A stretch of 64,000 nt of DNA from Zea mays (GCF_902167145.1 NC_050097.1:45368095-45432094); one strand, 5' to 3'; counted from the first letter of the stretch, positions 23,101 to 37,699 are shown. A program made the numbers and translations. Notes: generated by a model from the letters alone, not told the origin.

Positions 23101-26100
23101 TGTAACACCAAGAAAATGTGTACGATGAGGGTATAGTAAATCTCATTATGTTGTGTGCCATATATTCATCGTAACAAGAACATACCTATAATTAAGGGTG
23201 ATTAGTTAAAATAAAAGATACTAAAATAGAATATGCATCATGCTGAGGTTTTGCTTTGTGAAGCATTTTGTGACAATATAAAAAAATAATGTAAAAAGAA
23301 AAATGTTGGTACCCAAATTGGAATTGGAATTCTAAAGGAAATTCTATAATTTGAGAAAGAGAAGGAAAAACCACACAAAAACAAAGGATATGGATGTATA
23401 AGTAAATATAAAATTGTTTATACCAATATTTGAGATTGTACATTTGATCTAAGTTTGAACTCTGTTTACATTTAATTCAAAATAGAAATACAAAATATGA
23501 GAGGAATTGAAAATAGAAAGAAAGGAAAAATAAATAAACAAAGGAAAAGGTTTATCACCTATGCTGGGCCCCGGGGTTGAATTCGGCCCATTCCCCAAAC
23601 CCCACGCACCAGCCCATCTCTCCACCTGTGTGCGCCTGTGTCACTTACATGTGGGTCCCCACCGCAGCCGGCCAGCTCTTCGCACGCGGGCCCGTATGTC
23701 GCGCGCAGTGGGATGATCCTCTGACGCATGGGGCCCGTCTGTCATTACTTGGTGCGGTCCGTCAACTGGGGGGATGCCAGATCCGCGCGATTGTCGCCGT
23801 ACTCACCCACCTCGCGCGAGATGCTCGCCGCCATTGCCGTGAATCGTGGACGACCGCCTTCCAGCCCGAGCCGAGCCCACGGAGGATAAGTGGGAGCACT
23901 CCCCTGCTCCCTCCTTCGCCCACCCAGCCTTCTCCTCTTCCTCGTGCAATCCGCCTGGTGGTCGACCGCTCGGTCTCCATCTCCCAAGCCGTCGGACCGG
24001 CCTCCTCCCAGCCACCATGGGCCCTGCTCCTCTTCAGCTTCCCCTCCGCGCAGGCTCACCTTTGGTCGTCGTGAGGACACCAGCAGGCTCCAAATCCGAA
24101 CGCTCGTGCTCCAACTTTGGCCGGTCACCATCCTCTACACCGAGATCTTCCTGGTGCGCGGGTCCTTGGCCACCATCTCTGGGCGCCGCTGCCCAAGTCC
24201 GACCACAGCCCCTACCTCGACGCCGCCTGATTCAAGAGCCACGCTCGGCATCATCCCTGGCGGCCGAGCTCCAGAACTTTCGGGGAAGATCGCCGCTGAA
24301 GCTCACTGGGGAGCACCCTTGCTACTCGACGTGAGCGCCATATCTCCCAGTCCGTGGGCTAGTCGGCGTGGGTTGGCTCAAGGTACCGAATCAAGTGCAT
24401 TTATCTCGTTCAATACAATGCCTCTGCGCCTGGCGAAAGAAATCCGTCGGGGGTTACCATGGGGCAGCGAATTCCTCACTGGCATTGTGTGTTCCACTGT
24501 GCACCGCCAGGCGTCGTGGACAGGAATCCTAGGAGCCCAATCGCCGGTAAGAAGGCCTCATCTACGATCGCATTTGTCTCTACTGCGCCTAGAATCTATT
24601 CGTGCTTAAGAAATAAGAACGGTGTCCTGGGCAGCCAGGGCCTTCTCCGGTGTGATTGTGCGGTGCGAAGGGGCGGCGCCGCCGCACACTGGGTTGGGGT
24701 GGAGAAGTCGGTCTGGCGCCGTCGGATTAGACTGGTGCGACCACGATTAGAAGTTAGGAACGATGGTCACTGGCCGTTGATCTCCCTTTGATCGGCTCAG
24801 ATTAGAGGTCCGATACTGATTTGGCCTGGTGCGATCTGAACCGTTAACCTGATGAGATGCGGCTCAGATCAAAATGGGTCGATGGAGCCGTGTGGGCCGC
24901 TGATCGGTGATCCGATGGCCGTTGAGGCGTAACCCTTCGCGATCTAATCTGAGCCACCCACTTAGGATCGGACGGCTGTCATGTGGAGATACCCCTTCAC
25001 GGCGCAGGTTTTGCAAAAGAACCCTTACAGTTTAAGAAATCAACCCACCGTTCTGGCGCTGGTACTCTGTGTCTTAGGAATTCTTGCGCAGAAGACCCTG
25101 TCTTTTCCAGCATTTGACGCCCAGTCCAGAGACATAGGAAATTGAATAAATTAATACAGAAAATGCTTTTCTAGTATAAAAATAATTATAGATCTTGTTT
25201 AATTCCTAGAAAATTCATACTAACTCCTTTTTAGTCCATTCCAATTCCTATAATTTTATTATATTATTGTTTATCATCTAATGTCTCTGTTTTGATATGA
25301 AAACAATAATAAAATTGATCTTCCAAATAATTTCATATCAAACACATAAAACCTTCAGAAATTCATAACTCACAATCCATAACTCCGATTTTAGTGATTT
25401 TTGTTCCCACGATCTCGTAGCAACGCGTAGAATATTATTATTTAGTTTGTACTTATGGTTGGTGTGATGTTGATTTTATCTATACCATGTTTGCTTGTAT
25501 TGCTACGACTAGCGCGAGGACACGTGTCATCTGAAAAGCAGTTGGTACCTGGAATCTCAAGTGTCAGGCAAGTTGTGCCCTTGATTCACTTTTGTTACCT
25601 AATAATGTTCTTTATAATCATTTACCATGCATAGGTTTAATTTTGATGGGACCCAATAGGTCACCCTAGATTGTTTATCTCATTACCTTGTTTGCCCCTG
25701 AATCACATGGGTAGTTTTTGCTATTGTTTTATATGGTTTTGGGATAATCATTTATTATATCCATGTTCCAGTTATTATGTTATTTTATTTATGTTCATGA
25801 CAAGATTATTATATTATTGTTAATTGGAACATGGAGCTTAACTTGAGAAACACGTGCCACCAAAAGGGAGGAATGGGACCCCTTGGCTGACTAATTAGGA
25901 AAGCTAGTGGAAGACTACCTTACCCGAAAGGGGCAAGGGCAGTAGGGGAGTTGCATGCAAGGAGGTTCTCGGGTTGATTTGCTGCGATGGCGGTCAGACG
26001 GGGGATTCTTGCAAGTGCTCTTCCCATAAACTATAGCGGGTTTTCGGAAGCTAGTGGAACTTTGTAAAGGCCTCGTAGTGGATCCCTAGCCATTCACCTT

Positions 26101-26790
26101 GGTAGTGTCTAAGGGCCTAGCTAACCCTGGCGACATGGGAAACACGACTTGTGGGTAAAGGGTACAACCTCTGCAGAGTGTAAAACTGGTATACTAGCCG
26201 AGCTCACAGTCATGAGCGGCTCAGGACTCTCCGATGATTAAATTATGGAACCTAAACTCAATTTGTCATTTGCATATGCATAGGATTATTTATTAATTTT
26301 GTTCTATTACTTTTATTTAAGGTTTGGTATTTACTTACACTTAGTAATTGCTAATAAAATTTTGACCAACTTATTAAAAGCAATGCTCAGCTTTAACCCC
26401 TATTGTTGATAAGCCTTACACTTCATGAACTCCCACCTTTGGTGAGTTTATGCCACATTATTCCCCACAACTTGTTGAGCGATGAACATGTGTGAGCTCA
26501 CCCTTGTTGTCTCACACCCCCCCACAGGAGAAGAACAGGTGGTCCAAGAGGAGCCGCTTATCGAGGAGTTTAATCTGATCTAGGTGGAGTTTCTCAGTTG
26601 ATATTGGCGCCGACGATCCTTAGTTCGTTTTATATTTATCTTTTATTTTGTAATAAGACTTCCGCTATGTAATAAATACTCTGATTTTATTGTGACATTT
26701 ATCTCTATACACTCTGTTATTATATATGTTGTCTTCTTTGGCGCATGTATCAGATGCACCCAGCTTTATTCCTTAAAACCGGGTGTGACA
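23101..26790 (+). repeat. 5' LTR of the gypsy chromovirus (3690 bp)
   Basis: Runs from TGTAACACCAAG to GGGTGTGACA, immediately before the primer site. It aligns along its length with 30296-32128 plus 44110-45955. Small indels (for example near 24240 and 24610 against 31432 and 31800) and scattered substitutions separate the copies, so this insertion is not brand new. Open frames inside the LTR recur in the 3' LTR and are not genes. Confidence 0.94.
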
Positions 26791-26794
26791 GAAG

Positions 26795-26805
26795 TGGTAT
26801 CAGAG
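26795..26805 (+). other. Primer binding site, initiator tRNA-Met type
   Basis: TGGTATCAGAG begins four bases after the 5' LTR. It is the standard complement to the 3' end of initiator tRNA-Met used by many plant LTR retrotransposons. Confidence 0.9.
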
Positions 26806-27289
26806 GAAATGTTGACTGTAGGACGAAACTTAGATAGAAATGGACAACCCTTACCTACTTACCTTATTCTGATTCATTCTATACTTACCTTACTCTGATT
26901 CTTTCTATACTTAACTTGATCCTGTCTCACCTTCTACTGTTCCACTCTGACCACTCTTATCTTTTCTACTCTAAGATAAGATGGATTTCACACTTTGGAA
27001 TCCTATATTTATGACTTTTCTAAGAGATAGGAGGCCTAAGACAAAAAATCAAAACTATTTTCTCTATTAAAAATGTTGGTTGATTGTTCTGATGATCAAT
27101 GCCTGATTTGCTTCTTTGATTGATTGAAATAGTATAGATGGGCATCTTAGCATGTACCACTATAAGGTATTGTATTAGCTTTAGTAGGTGACACACTAAT
27201 CTACTTAGCTAATAAATCCCCCGCAGTAACATTTCTCGTAATTACTCGCCTTGTCTACAATTCCTCCTTTCTTACCCTGTGTTTCTAAC

Positions 27290-30260
27290 CTAGATGGGCT
27301 ATCCCTATAGTGTTAGAAGAGAGCACTATAGACGTGATCCTTGGTATGTCATGGTTAAGAAAGGCAAAGGCAGTATATACACTGTGCTAAGGGAACCGTA
27401 GAACTCACCAGTTCCAAAGGACAAAGATTTGAAGTTGAGTTGGTCATTGATCTCTTACCTGAGACTGCTCCTATTTCTAAACGGCTACATAGAATGTCCG
27501 TAGAAGAACTAAAGGAACTTAAGAAGCAATTAATGGAATTACAAGAGGCTGGATATATTCGTCCGAATTCTTCACCTTGTGGAGCACCAGTTCTAATTGT
27601 ACAGAAGAAAGAAGGATCGCAAGGGATGTGCGTGGATTATAGGTCCCTTAACGATGTCACTGTGGAGAACAAGTATCCATTACTCCGCATTGAGGATTTA
27701 TTTAATCGGATGAGAGGTGCAAGGGTATTCTCGAAGATTGATCTCCGATCGGGTTACCATCAAATGAAGATTAGGCTATCGGATATTCCCAAGACGACAT
27801 TCTCGACTCGATATGGATTATATGAGTTCACTGTCATGTCGTTTGGATTAACCAATTCACCAGCTTATTTTATGAACTTGATGAATAAGGTATTTATGGA
27901 GTATTTGGACAGATTCGTTGTGGTATTCATCGATGATATTCTTATTTATTCCAAGAGTGATAGTGATCATGAGGAACATCTGAGATTGGTACTATAAGAA
28001 GCTACGAGATAATCAACTCTACGCCAAGTTTAGCAAATGCGAGTTTTGGATTGGCGAGGTGCCATTTCTTGGACATATCATTTCTAATGGAGGGATTTCA
28101 GTGGATCCTGCTAAAGTCAAGGAGATAGTGGCGTGGAGCATACCCACTACAGTTACAGAGATTTGGAGTTTCTTGGGACTTGCAGGATACTATTGGAGAT
28201 TTATTGAAGGATTTTCTAAGATTGCTGAGTCTATCACCTCACTTCTTGAGAAGGGAAGAGAATTTAAGTGGGGCGAGAGGTACCAAGATGGTTTTAACCA
28301 ACTGAAGAAGAGATTGATGTCACCACCAGTGTTGGTTATGCCAGATCTACAGAAAGGATTTGACATTTATTGTGATGCATGTGGCCAAGGCTTAAGATGT
28401 GTGCTCATGCAAGAAAGACATGTGACCGACTACGCGTCTCGACAGTTGCGGAAACAAGAGTTGAACTACCCCACTCATGACTTGGAATTGGCAGCCGTTG
28501 TGCATGCGCTTAAGATTTGGAGACATTATATTATGAGAGTTAAGTGTCAAGTATACACGGATCATAAGAGTTTGAAGTATATATTCAGTCAGAAGGATCT
28601 CAACCTTAGGCAACGCCGTTGGTTGGAGCTTATTAAGGATTATGATTTGGAGATTCACCATCACCCGGGCAAGGCAAACTTGGTTGCAGATGCCTTGAAT
28701 CGAAAGGAGCATGTTCATTCAGCTGTTGTTGCCCAGCTACCTGATGAGATTATTGAGGATTTCAGGAGACTTAGCCTGGGGATAGTTGCTCACACTGAAG
28801 GAGTTATTATTGATGTGGAATCTACCTTGGAACGAGAATTCCGCAAAGAACAAATTGGTGATGCTAAAATATAAGAGAATAAGGATCTGATTACTGAAGG
28901 TCGAGGTTCAGAATTCACAAAAGATGATCAAGGCACCGTGTGGTTCAAGGATCGGATATGAGTTCCTGAGATTGATAGCCTTCGTGAGACTATACTGAAG
29001 GAAGCCCATCACTCGGATTATTCTATTCATACTGAGAGTACGAAGATGTATCAGGATTTGAAGTAGAAGTTCTAGTGGTATGGATTGAAGAGAGATGTGG
29101 CTGCACATGTGGCTATGTGTGATGTGTGTCAAAGAGTTAAGGCTGAACACCAGAGGCTAGCTGGACTATTGTACCCATTAAAGATACTCGAGTGAAAGTG
29201 GGAAGAGATTGGTATGGATTTCATTACTGGATTGCCTCGCATCTCGAAAGGATATGATTCGATATGGGTTATTATGGATAGACTGACCAAAGTGGCTCAT
29301 TTCATTCTGGTCAAGACTACTTATAAGGTATCTCAATTGGCAGAGTTATATATGGCTCGAATTGTGTCTCTACATGGTGTACCGAAGAAGATCATTTTGG
29401 ATAGAGGATCACAGTTTACCTCCGGATTTTGGAAAAGTTTTCATGAGAATACATATGCGATGTTGAATTTTAGTTCAGCCTACCTCAGACTGATGGACTG
29501 ATCGAAAGGACTAACTAAGTATTGGCAGACATGTTGAGAGCTTGTGCCCTTCAGCATGGTAGTAGTTGGAACAAGAGTCTACCTTATGCTGAGTTCTCAT
29601 ATAATAATAGTTACCAGGCCAGTCTGAAGATGTCACCGTTCGAGACTCTGCATGGCAGGAAATGCAGGACTCCTCTATATTGGATCAAACTAGAGGAAGA
29701 CAGTTCTTTCGACCTGAACTTATTCAAGAGGCAGAAGAACAAGTTCGTATAATTCAAGAGAATTTAAGGGTAGCTCAGACTAGACAAAAGAGCTATGCGG
29801 ATAATAGAAGGAGACCACTGGAATTTGAGGAAAGGAATCATGTGTACCTCAAGGTTTCACCACTTCGTGGAATGAGGAGATTTAAAGTTAAGGGCAATTG
29901 TCCCCTCGCTTTATTGGACCATTCAGAGTTTTTAGGCGAGTTGGAGAGATGGCCTATCAACTCGAGCTACCTGATAATCTATCTAATGTGCATAATGTAT
30001 TCCATGTGTCTCAACGTAAGAAGTGTTTCCGTGTCCCTGATGAACAACTACCCATGGAGGAACTCAGTGTTTAGGATGATTTGACTTATACGGAATACCC
30101 CATTAAGATTCTTGACACTTTGGCTTGAGTTACAAGAAATAAGGTGATAAAGATGTGCAAAGTACAATGGAGTCACCATGGCGAAGATGAAGCAACTTGG
30201 GAAAGAGAAGAAGAGCTTCGCATAGATTTTCCCCATCTTTTTCCTCGTTCCTCCTAAATC
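27290..30260 (+). pseudogene. pol: Gypsy pol relic (protease end, RT, RNase H, integrase, chromodomain-like tail)
   Basis: A protease C-terminal relic with DVILGMSWL appears near 27320. RT starts about 27440 with [19 protein letters not shown], and an FIDD box near 27930. A frameshift at about 27995 moves the frame; RNase H ([18 protein letters not shown]) and the [17 protein letters not shown] segment follow to 28874. The integrase is broken by several stops; DFITGLP (about 29218) and DRGSQFTS (about 29400) are seen. The end (about 30100-30260) reads like the Tekay-clade chromodomain (VQWSHHGEDEATWEREEEL), also with a stop. No gag is found between the primer site and the protease relic (26806-27290). 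The copy cannot be autonomous. Confidence 0.9.
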
Positions 30261-30280
30261 TCGAGGACGAGATTATTTTT

Positions 30281-30293
30281 AAGGGGGGTAGGA
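30281..30293 (+). other. Polypurine tract of the gypsy chromovirus
   Basis: AAGGGGGGTAGGA lies immediately before the TG that opens the 3' LTR. Confidence 0.8.
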
Positions 30294-30295
30294 TT

Positions 30296-32128
30296 TGTAA
30301 TACCAAGAAAATGTATACGATGAGGGTATAGTAAATCTCATTATGTTGTGTGCCATATATTCATCGTAACAAGAACATACCTATAATTAAGGGTGATTAG
30401 TTAAAATAAAAGATACTAAAATGGAATATGCATCATGCTGAGGTTTTGCTTTGTGAAGCATTTTGTGACAATATAAAAAATAATGTAAAAAGAAAAATGT
30501 TGGTACCCAAATTGGAATTGGAATTCTAAAGGAAATTCTATAATTTGAGAAAGAGAAGGAAAAACCACACAAAAATAAAGGGTATGGATGTATAACTAAA
30601 TATAAAATTGTTTATACCAATATTTGAGATTGTACATTTGATCTAAGTTTGAACTCTGTTTACATTTAATTCAAAATAGAAATACAAAATATGAGAGGAA
30701 TTGAAAATAGAAAGAAAGGAAAAATAAATAAACAAAGGAAAAGGTTTATCACCTATGCTGGGCCCCGGGGTTGAATTCGGCCCATTCCCCAAACCCCACG
30801 CACCAGCCCATCTCTCCACCTGTGTGCGCCTGTGTCACTTACATGTGGGTCCCCACCGCAGCCGGCCAGCTCTTCGCACGTGGGCCCGTATGTCGCGCGC
30901 AGTGGGATGATCCTCTGACGCATGGGGCCCGTCTGTCATCACTTGGTGCGGTCCGTCAACTGGGGGGATGCCAGATCCGCGCGATTGTCGTCGTACTCAC
31001 CCACCTCGCGCGAGATGCTCGCCGCCGTTGCCGTGAATCGTGGACGACCGCCTTCCAGCCCGAGCCGAGCCCACGGAGGATAAGTGGGAGCACTCCCCTG
31101 CTCTCTCCTTCGCCCACCCAGCCTTCTCCTCTTCCTCGTGCAATCCGCCTGGTGGTCGACCGCTCGGTCTCCATCTCCCAAGCCGTCGGACCGGCCTCCT
31201 CCCAGCCACCATGGGCCCTGCTCCTCTTCAGCTTCCCCTCCGCGCAGGCTCACCTTTGGTCGTCGTGAGGACACCAGCAGGCTCCAAATCCGAACGCTCG
31301 TGCTCCAACTTTGGCCGGTCACCATCCTCTACACCGAGATCTTCCTGGTGCGCGGGTCCTTGGCCACCATCTCTGGGCGCCGCTGCCCAAGTCCGACCAC
31401 AGCCCCTACCTCGACGCCGCCTGATTCAAGAGCCGCTCGGCATCATCCCTGGCGGCCAAGCTCCAGAACTTTCGGGGAAGATCGCCGTTGAAGCTCACTG
31501 GGGAGCACCCTTGCTACTCGACGTGAGCGCCATATCTCCCAGTCCGTGGGCTAGTCGGCGTGGGTTGGCTCAAGGTACCGAATCAAGTGCATTTATCTCG
31601 TTCAATTCAATGCCTCTGCGCCTGGCGAAAGAAATCCGTCGGGGGTTACCATGGGGCAGCGAATTCCTCACTGGCATTGTGTGTTCCACCGTGCACCGCC
31701 AGGCGTCGTGGACAGGAATCCTAGGAGCCCAATCGCCGGTAAGAAGGTCTCATCTACGATCACATTTGTCTCTACTGCGCCTTGAATCTATTCGTGCTTA
31801 AGAACGGTGGCCTGGGCAGCCAGGGCCTTCTCCGGTGTGATTGTGCGGTGCGAAGGGGCGGCGCCGCCGCACACTGGGTTGGGGTGGAGAAGTCGGTCTG
31901 GCACCATCGGATTAGACTGGTGCGGCCATGATTAGAAGTTAGGAACGATGGTCACTGGCCGTTGATCTCCCTTTGATCGGCTCAGATTAGAGGTCCGATA
32001 CCGATTTGGCCTGGTGCGATCTGAACCGTTAACCTGATGAGATGCGGCTCAGATCAAAATGGGTCGATGGAGCCGTGTGGGCCGCTGATCGGTGATTCGA
32101 TGGCCGTTGAGGCGTAACCCTTCGCGAT
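30296..32128 (+). repeat. 3' LTR of the gypsy chromovirus, first part
   Basis: Collinear with the first 1.8 kb of the 5' LTR. It ends at the GCGAT target (32124-32128) of the nested Sirevirus-like element. Confidence 0.94.
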
Positions 32129-34515
32129 TGAAAGTTGCCTAGAGGGGGGGTGAATAGGCAAGTTAAAACTTTTTCAACAAAAACTAGAAGCAAACTGGGT
32201 AAAACTAAATTGATCTCGAAATTCACCCAGTTAACTTTGGAAATGAGATGTTCTAAATGATTCACAGGGTTCAAAGTAGTAGATCTGAGAAGGGCACTTC
32301 TCAAAATCCACACACCAAAAAGATATAAACAATCTTCCACGGAATGGTGAGAGAACGAAGAACATGAACAAACACAATGAACAAGAACACAAGAGACACA
32401 AGATTTATCCCGAGGTTCGGTCACACCACAAAAGGTGCCCTACTTCCTCGTTGAGGCGCCCACAAAGAGCCGGGTCTCTTTCAACCCTAATCCTCCCTTT
32501 GCCAACCACAAAGGTCAAGCCCACACAATAATCTTTGCTCAAACGAGCGAGTAATACAAACTTTCTTGTGGTCTTCCACAAGATTTGGAGACTCACAAGA
32601 GACACCTAGTCGTCTAGGAGCTAGAAGCTCCAAGAGTAATGAATCCACAAAGAACTCGATGTAGTACCAAAGCTCGAATGAAGAAGAAGAGCAAGAGAGA
32701 TTTAGAGATGAAGCACAAAACCGCAGCTCTCAAGCTCACTCAAAGATTCCTCTCCAAAGATTTGAAATGGGAGAGGCAAGAGATGTGTGTGAGGGAGAGG
32801 GAGGTGTTTCTTGGGTTAGAAATGGAGTTCAAATCGTGCTCACTACTTTAGGGAGAGAGGTAGGAGGTAGTATATATAGGTGGAGCTCAAAACTAGCCGT
32901 TGGGCAGATTTTTCTGTTTGAGGGCGGTTGAACCTCCCCCCAGGGCGGTTGAGCCTCCCCTGGCAGGCCTGGCAGCCTGTCTGCCAGTCTGACTGGCAGA
33001 CTGACGCGCAGACTGACCGCATACTGGTCAAAGTTGACCAAAACCAGTTGAACCGCCCAGGGGGGCGGTTGAACCGCCCCTGACACTTCTGGCGACCTGT
33101 TTGCCAGTCTGACTGGCAGACTGTTGGTCAGAGGTCAGAGGGGTCAGAGACCAGCTGAACTGCCCCTCAGGACCAGTTCAACCGGTCTTGACCAGAGAGT
33201 TTAGGAGAGAAAACCCCAGCTCAACTGCCCAGAGGCAAGTTCAGCTGGTGTATGGTCAAAGAGGTTCACAGCTGAAGTTGAGTTCAGCTGAAGTTCAGCC
33301 CAGCTGAAAAGCTCAGCTGCAGCTGAAGAAGCTCAACTCAGCTGAAGTTCAGCTCAGCTGAAAAGCTCAGCTGTAGCTGAAGAAGCTCAGCTCAGCTGAA
33401 GTCCAGCTCAGCTGAAAAGCTCAGCTGCAGCTGAAGGAGCTCAGCTCAGCTGAAGTCCAGCTCAGCTGAAAAGCTCAGCTGCAGCTGAACAAGTTCAGCT
33501 GCTTTTCAGCAAGAACACTCTAGGTTTCTCAAACCTAACCATGGTCAACCATAGAACGATAAAGAGATTTTTGCTTTTCATAAATAGCTTTTGAATAGAG
33601 AGGTTTGAGCTTTGGCAAACACCAACCTTCTTTTTGGATCCCCCTTTATAGTACGACGATTCCTATACTCAAGTTAAATAAAATAAAATGAAGTAAACTC
33701 CTTGAGTCATTGGTGTCTCATGTGTGATTTCTCCATGGCATTGCTTCATAAGGATCACAAACATCTTTGTCTCACCTTTTGAAGCAAACTCAAATCAAAC
33801 CCTGTGACTTGTACCATATCACCTTATATGAGTTCAAATCATGGCTTCAAGTCACCTTACTGATGCATCAACATGTTGTAACTCTTCATAGCTGATTAGT
33901 TCATCGACTTAGTGCAAGTACTCTCTTCTTCACCTTAGCCATGGTACCTCGGTCTACAAGCCGTCACTTGGCCTTCACCTTCGCTTAGTTCCTCGAAGCC
34001 CTTTCCTTGCTATCTTCACCCTATCAAGCCATTCTTGAGTCACATCCTATTGAGCATCCATTAAGAGAATCATTTCTTCAATATTGTGAACCTTGCTTGA
34101 ATGTCTTCTAGATATAACTATTAAGATTAATCAAGCTTTAGTTTGATTCTCATATATTCATATATGGACTAATAGTAATATGGTCAAGCCAATTCACGAT
34201 TCCTCATATCTTATTCACTTTGGCTTGACCAATCCTCTTAATCACTTCAACCTCTATTATGATCATATTTATGCATAGTGATTTCTCAGGACTTGTCCAT
34301 ATATTCAAACCAATATAGAGACCATATTATATCCATTTGCATTGTCTCACTGGTTATTTCACCTTGTGTTGAACCTTGTTCACTGATCATTATACACTAT
34401 TCAAGTATGTTCATCATACTGAATTTCCTGTTCAACACTTAGCAAACTTGTTAGACCTTTAAATGTGTTGTTATCCAAATCACCAAAACTCACAAAAGGG
34501 ATGAATGCACTTTCA
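32129..34515 (-). repeat. 3' LTR (minus) of the gag-only element, 2387 bp
   Basis: Runs TGAAAGTTGCC to GCACTTTCA in plus-strand reading. It contains GGCGGTTGAACCGCC-type palindromes (about 32921-33080), ACCGGTTGAAC-type half sites (about 33170-33190) and a 54-nt tandem array rich in CAGCTG (33275-33490). It is about twice the length of the other two Sirevirus LTRs in this window. Confidence 0.93.
33275..33510. repeat. 54-nt tandem array in the LTR (left copy)
   Basis: Three close 54-nt units at 33329-33382, 33383-33436 and 33437-33490 are preceded by a more diverged unit from 33275 and followed by a partial one to 33510. Each unit carries several CAGCTGAA and TTCAGCTG inverted half sites, so the array is densely self-complementary. 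Confidence 0.9.
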
Positions 34516-34529
34516 ATCTCCCCCTTTTT
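34516..34529 (-). other. Proximal polypurine tract of the gag-only element
   Basis: On the minus strand AAAAAGGGGGAGAT directly abuts the 3' LTR. It is the same sequence as the proximal tracts of the other two Sireviruses in the window. Confidence 0.85.
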
Positions 34530-37500
34530 GGTGATTGATGACAACACATTTAAAGCTTACATAAGATTTGATAAATAAGATTTTGAATCCTATGATATAG
34601 TTTCCTCCCCCTAAACATGTGCATTTCAGAAAATAACACTTTTGTACTCAAATGCCAAAAGCACATATTTAGGTCAAAGTAGACAACTTATATCATACTA
34701 TTCATAGGGTGCAGTGTGTCATAAAATAAACGTGATGCTCATGACATGGAATGCACTTATCAACTTTCTTCATCTTATGTTTTTCTTATGATTCCCCCTT
34801 TTGTTAATTATTTCTCCCCTTTTCTAAAATAAAGATAAGCTTTAATGCAAAATTTCTCCCCCTTTGTCATAAATCTCCAAAAAGGATACAAAGAATATAA
34901 AGGGTAGAAATTATGATTTAAGCAAGATGTGAACACACTATCATGAAAAAGATCCTTAGATGACAAAAAAATAATGTAGAAGTGACATGAAGTGATGTAC
35001 CTTTGCGTTTTACCTTTTCAAGGGGGTGTTCCAAACTTGTGTTGGATTTAGAATTCATTTGCAAGCTCTTGTTGGCATAATTGTGACATAGGTCCAAGAT
35101 ATCAAATGAAGATTGTCATACTAACTGAAAGATAAATCTTGATACCTGGAGTCTAGATGTCACCTAGCATTTTCTTATCACAACAAGAGGCAACATGATA
35201 ATTGCACAAGTATGGATTATGCAACTAGTGATCATGTATGAAAAATATCAATTGAAAAACACCAATTGATACAATTTGATAGATAAATAGATCACTAATA
35301 GCATATTACACTAAGTTCTCCTCAAGTTTTAGTGCACACATATATATATGAATTCAATTGATATCTGTTGAGAGTACTTATTTGCAACTTAAAGTACCAT
35401 TAGCATAAAAGGAGTATCAATTGAACATAATCATACAACATAAGAAACATGTGCACTATTTAATCACTTAAGTTCTAGACAGGAGAATCTATAAGTTATG
35501 CTACTTCAGATATTTGTAATCAAAAAAGATGTGATACATATTTACCAATTTTAGATGACGTTGGAGTAGCATATACAGGAGAAACTCATTCTCTTATGAA
35601 ATGTATAGAAGATACATTTATTGGAGCAAAGAATCTTTGATTCCCATCAAAATTTGCAGTGGAAGCGATTGTCTTTGCCCGAAGATTCCTTTCTAATTCG
35701 AGACTACACACATAATAGACTTGGAAATGAAGTTAGTCTCAAAGATTCAAATTATAGACTATTCTCCCCCTAAATGTGTGCATACAAGTGATGAATACTT
35801 GTTTAGCTTATGCACTTGGACTTGTGAGGCCAGGGGATTAAGTCCTACAATTTGAACCTTGGTACAAATAAAGTATGAAAATGTGAAATTGTACCAATTT
35901 AAGGAATTACTCATAATTAAAAGGTATATTAATAGACATGATATGCAATATTTTAAGTCAAGATTCTTGAGAAGTTAGCATGTTTGACTCATACCTCACT
36001 AAGATGACTTAAGACTAACTTATGATATCACCACAAGAGGTATTAATCAAATATCTAGAGATTCTTTAATCGTCACCACAAGTGCAACCTTATGATGTGA
36101 CTTAAGATATTGCATATACATGCACACACTAGCATGTAAGAGCCTAGATACACAAATGTAATACAATAGTTCATGGAGTGACACACCTTTGTTCTACGCC
36201 ACATGGTCTCCATTATAATCATGAATTTCCATCTTAGATTTTGATAGGATTGACATTTCAAAGAGAAACTCATCCTCTTCAAACGATCAAGAGAAACTCA
36301 TTTTCTTGATAGGTTCAAGAGAAACTCATTTTCATTTCTATGGAACCATTCATCCTCATTTGAAGCTCTCCAAGGTGTGAGACTACACAACATGAACTTG
36401 AAAGAAATCATTAGTCTCACAAGATATAGGCTAAACTCTCCCTCAATTTGTGCATGCAAGAGTACACAAAGTACACTTATGCACATTAACAATGTGAGGT
36501 TAAAGGAGATGTTTGTACTATATCTTGGCTTAACATAACATGCTTTATATAGATGATGAAAATTAAACCAATTGAAGATTTAAGAACTGAAAGTATATCA
36601 ATTGAAATCCTGAAGGGTAAAGCATGCTAATATGAACCTCAAACCTCATAATGAAGGATATCATATAAATATGTCACTACATCTTCATTATTTGGTTGAC
36701 AAAAAAAAAAACTCCCTTCTTGAATCACTGTGATCTCTTTTCTCTTTACGATTTCATCCAACCAAGTGATCTTGAACTTCTTTCATCTTTTCTTGATTCG
36801 ATCATACTTGATATGAGATCAATTGAAACTCAATGATTGAAACAACCAAGACTCTTATATCCGTAGATTTTAAATCCATCTTGAAAACACTTGGAAGGAC
36901 CTTATTGAAACACTTAGAAAAGAGAGCATTAGAAAAACAAGGGAGGGTTTCACAAATGATAATCCTTATATGTGGATGGAGAATGAATCATCATTCTTGA
37001 AACCCAAAAGGATAGATTAAATTCCTTTAAACTAGTGCACACATATAGTTGATCTCAAAGTTATATGCACTGTTGAACATTTTATATTGCAAGGAAATTA
37101 ACCTATACTATGGTACATCCCACTAAGGATAGAATACTAAAACAACTGAAGGAGAGGAAGTTTTCATACCTTGGCCTCTTATCAACTTCATCTTACTTTA
37201 GTTGAATAATATCCTTTAAGCTTGTGATTTATCCAATTTAAAACAAGCACCATCTCTTAACATAGATTTTCTATGGATAAACTCAACACAAGAGATGGAA
37301 TTAGTAGCACAAGCACTAGTTTCTTATTTAGCAACCCTTTATATGTGGAAGGCAAGCGAGTTGCTAAAATAGAGAAACCTCATAATATGGACTAAATTTC
37401 CTTGAACCCTCATGCACAATATATTTTGAATGACATGGATAATATGCATGGTTGTTCAATGAAGTCTAAAAGGGCTGACTTAATCCATATTATGGTAAGT

Positions 37501-37699
37501 GTCTAATAAAGAAGAATCAAATCCAAATTAACTAGATAGAGAATACGTCACATAATTTTGGATTGTTCACCATATGATAATATTCATTCATCTTCCAATT
37601 AGACCTTTATTTCATAATCAACAACTGATGTATATCCTCAAGTGCTTCTTTTCCCTTAGTGGCTACACAAGTCACAAAAGAGATAAGATTTGAAAATAA

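Noticed and set aside
23577..24791. Overlapping long ORFs on both strands (up to 239 codons), repeated at 30771-31801
   Set aside because: They lie in the two LTRs of the gypsy element, are GC-rich, match no family I know, and differ between copies by frame-breaking indels.
33275..33510. Regular repeats resembling a CRISPR array
   Set aside because: The units are contiguous without unique spacers, lie in plant LTRs, and are explained as tandem palindromic repeats.
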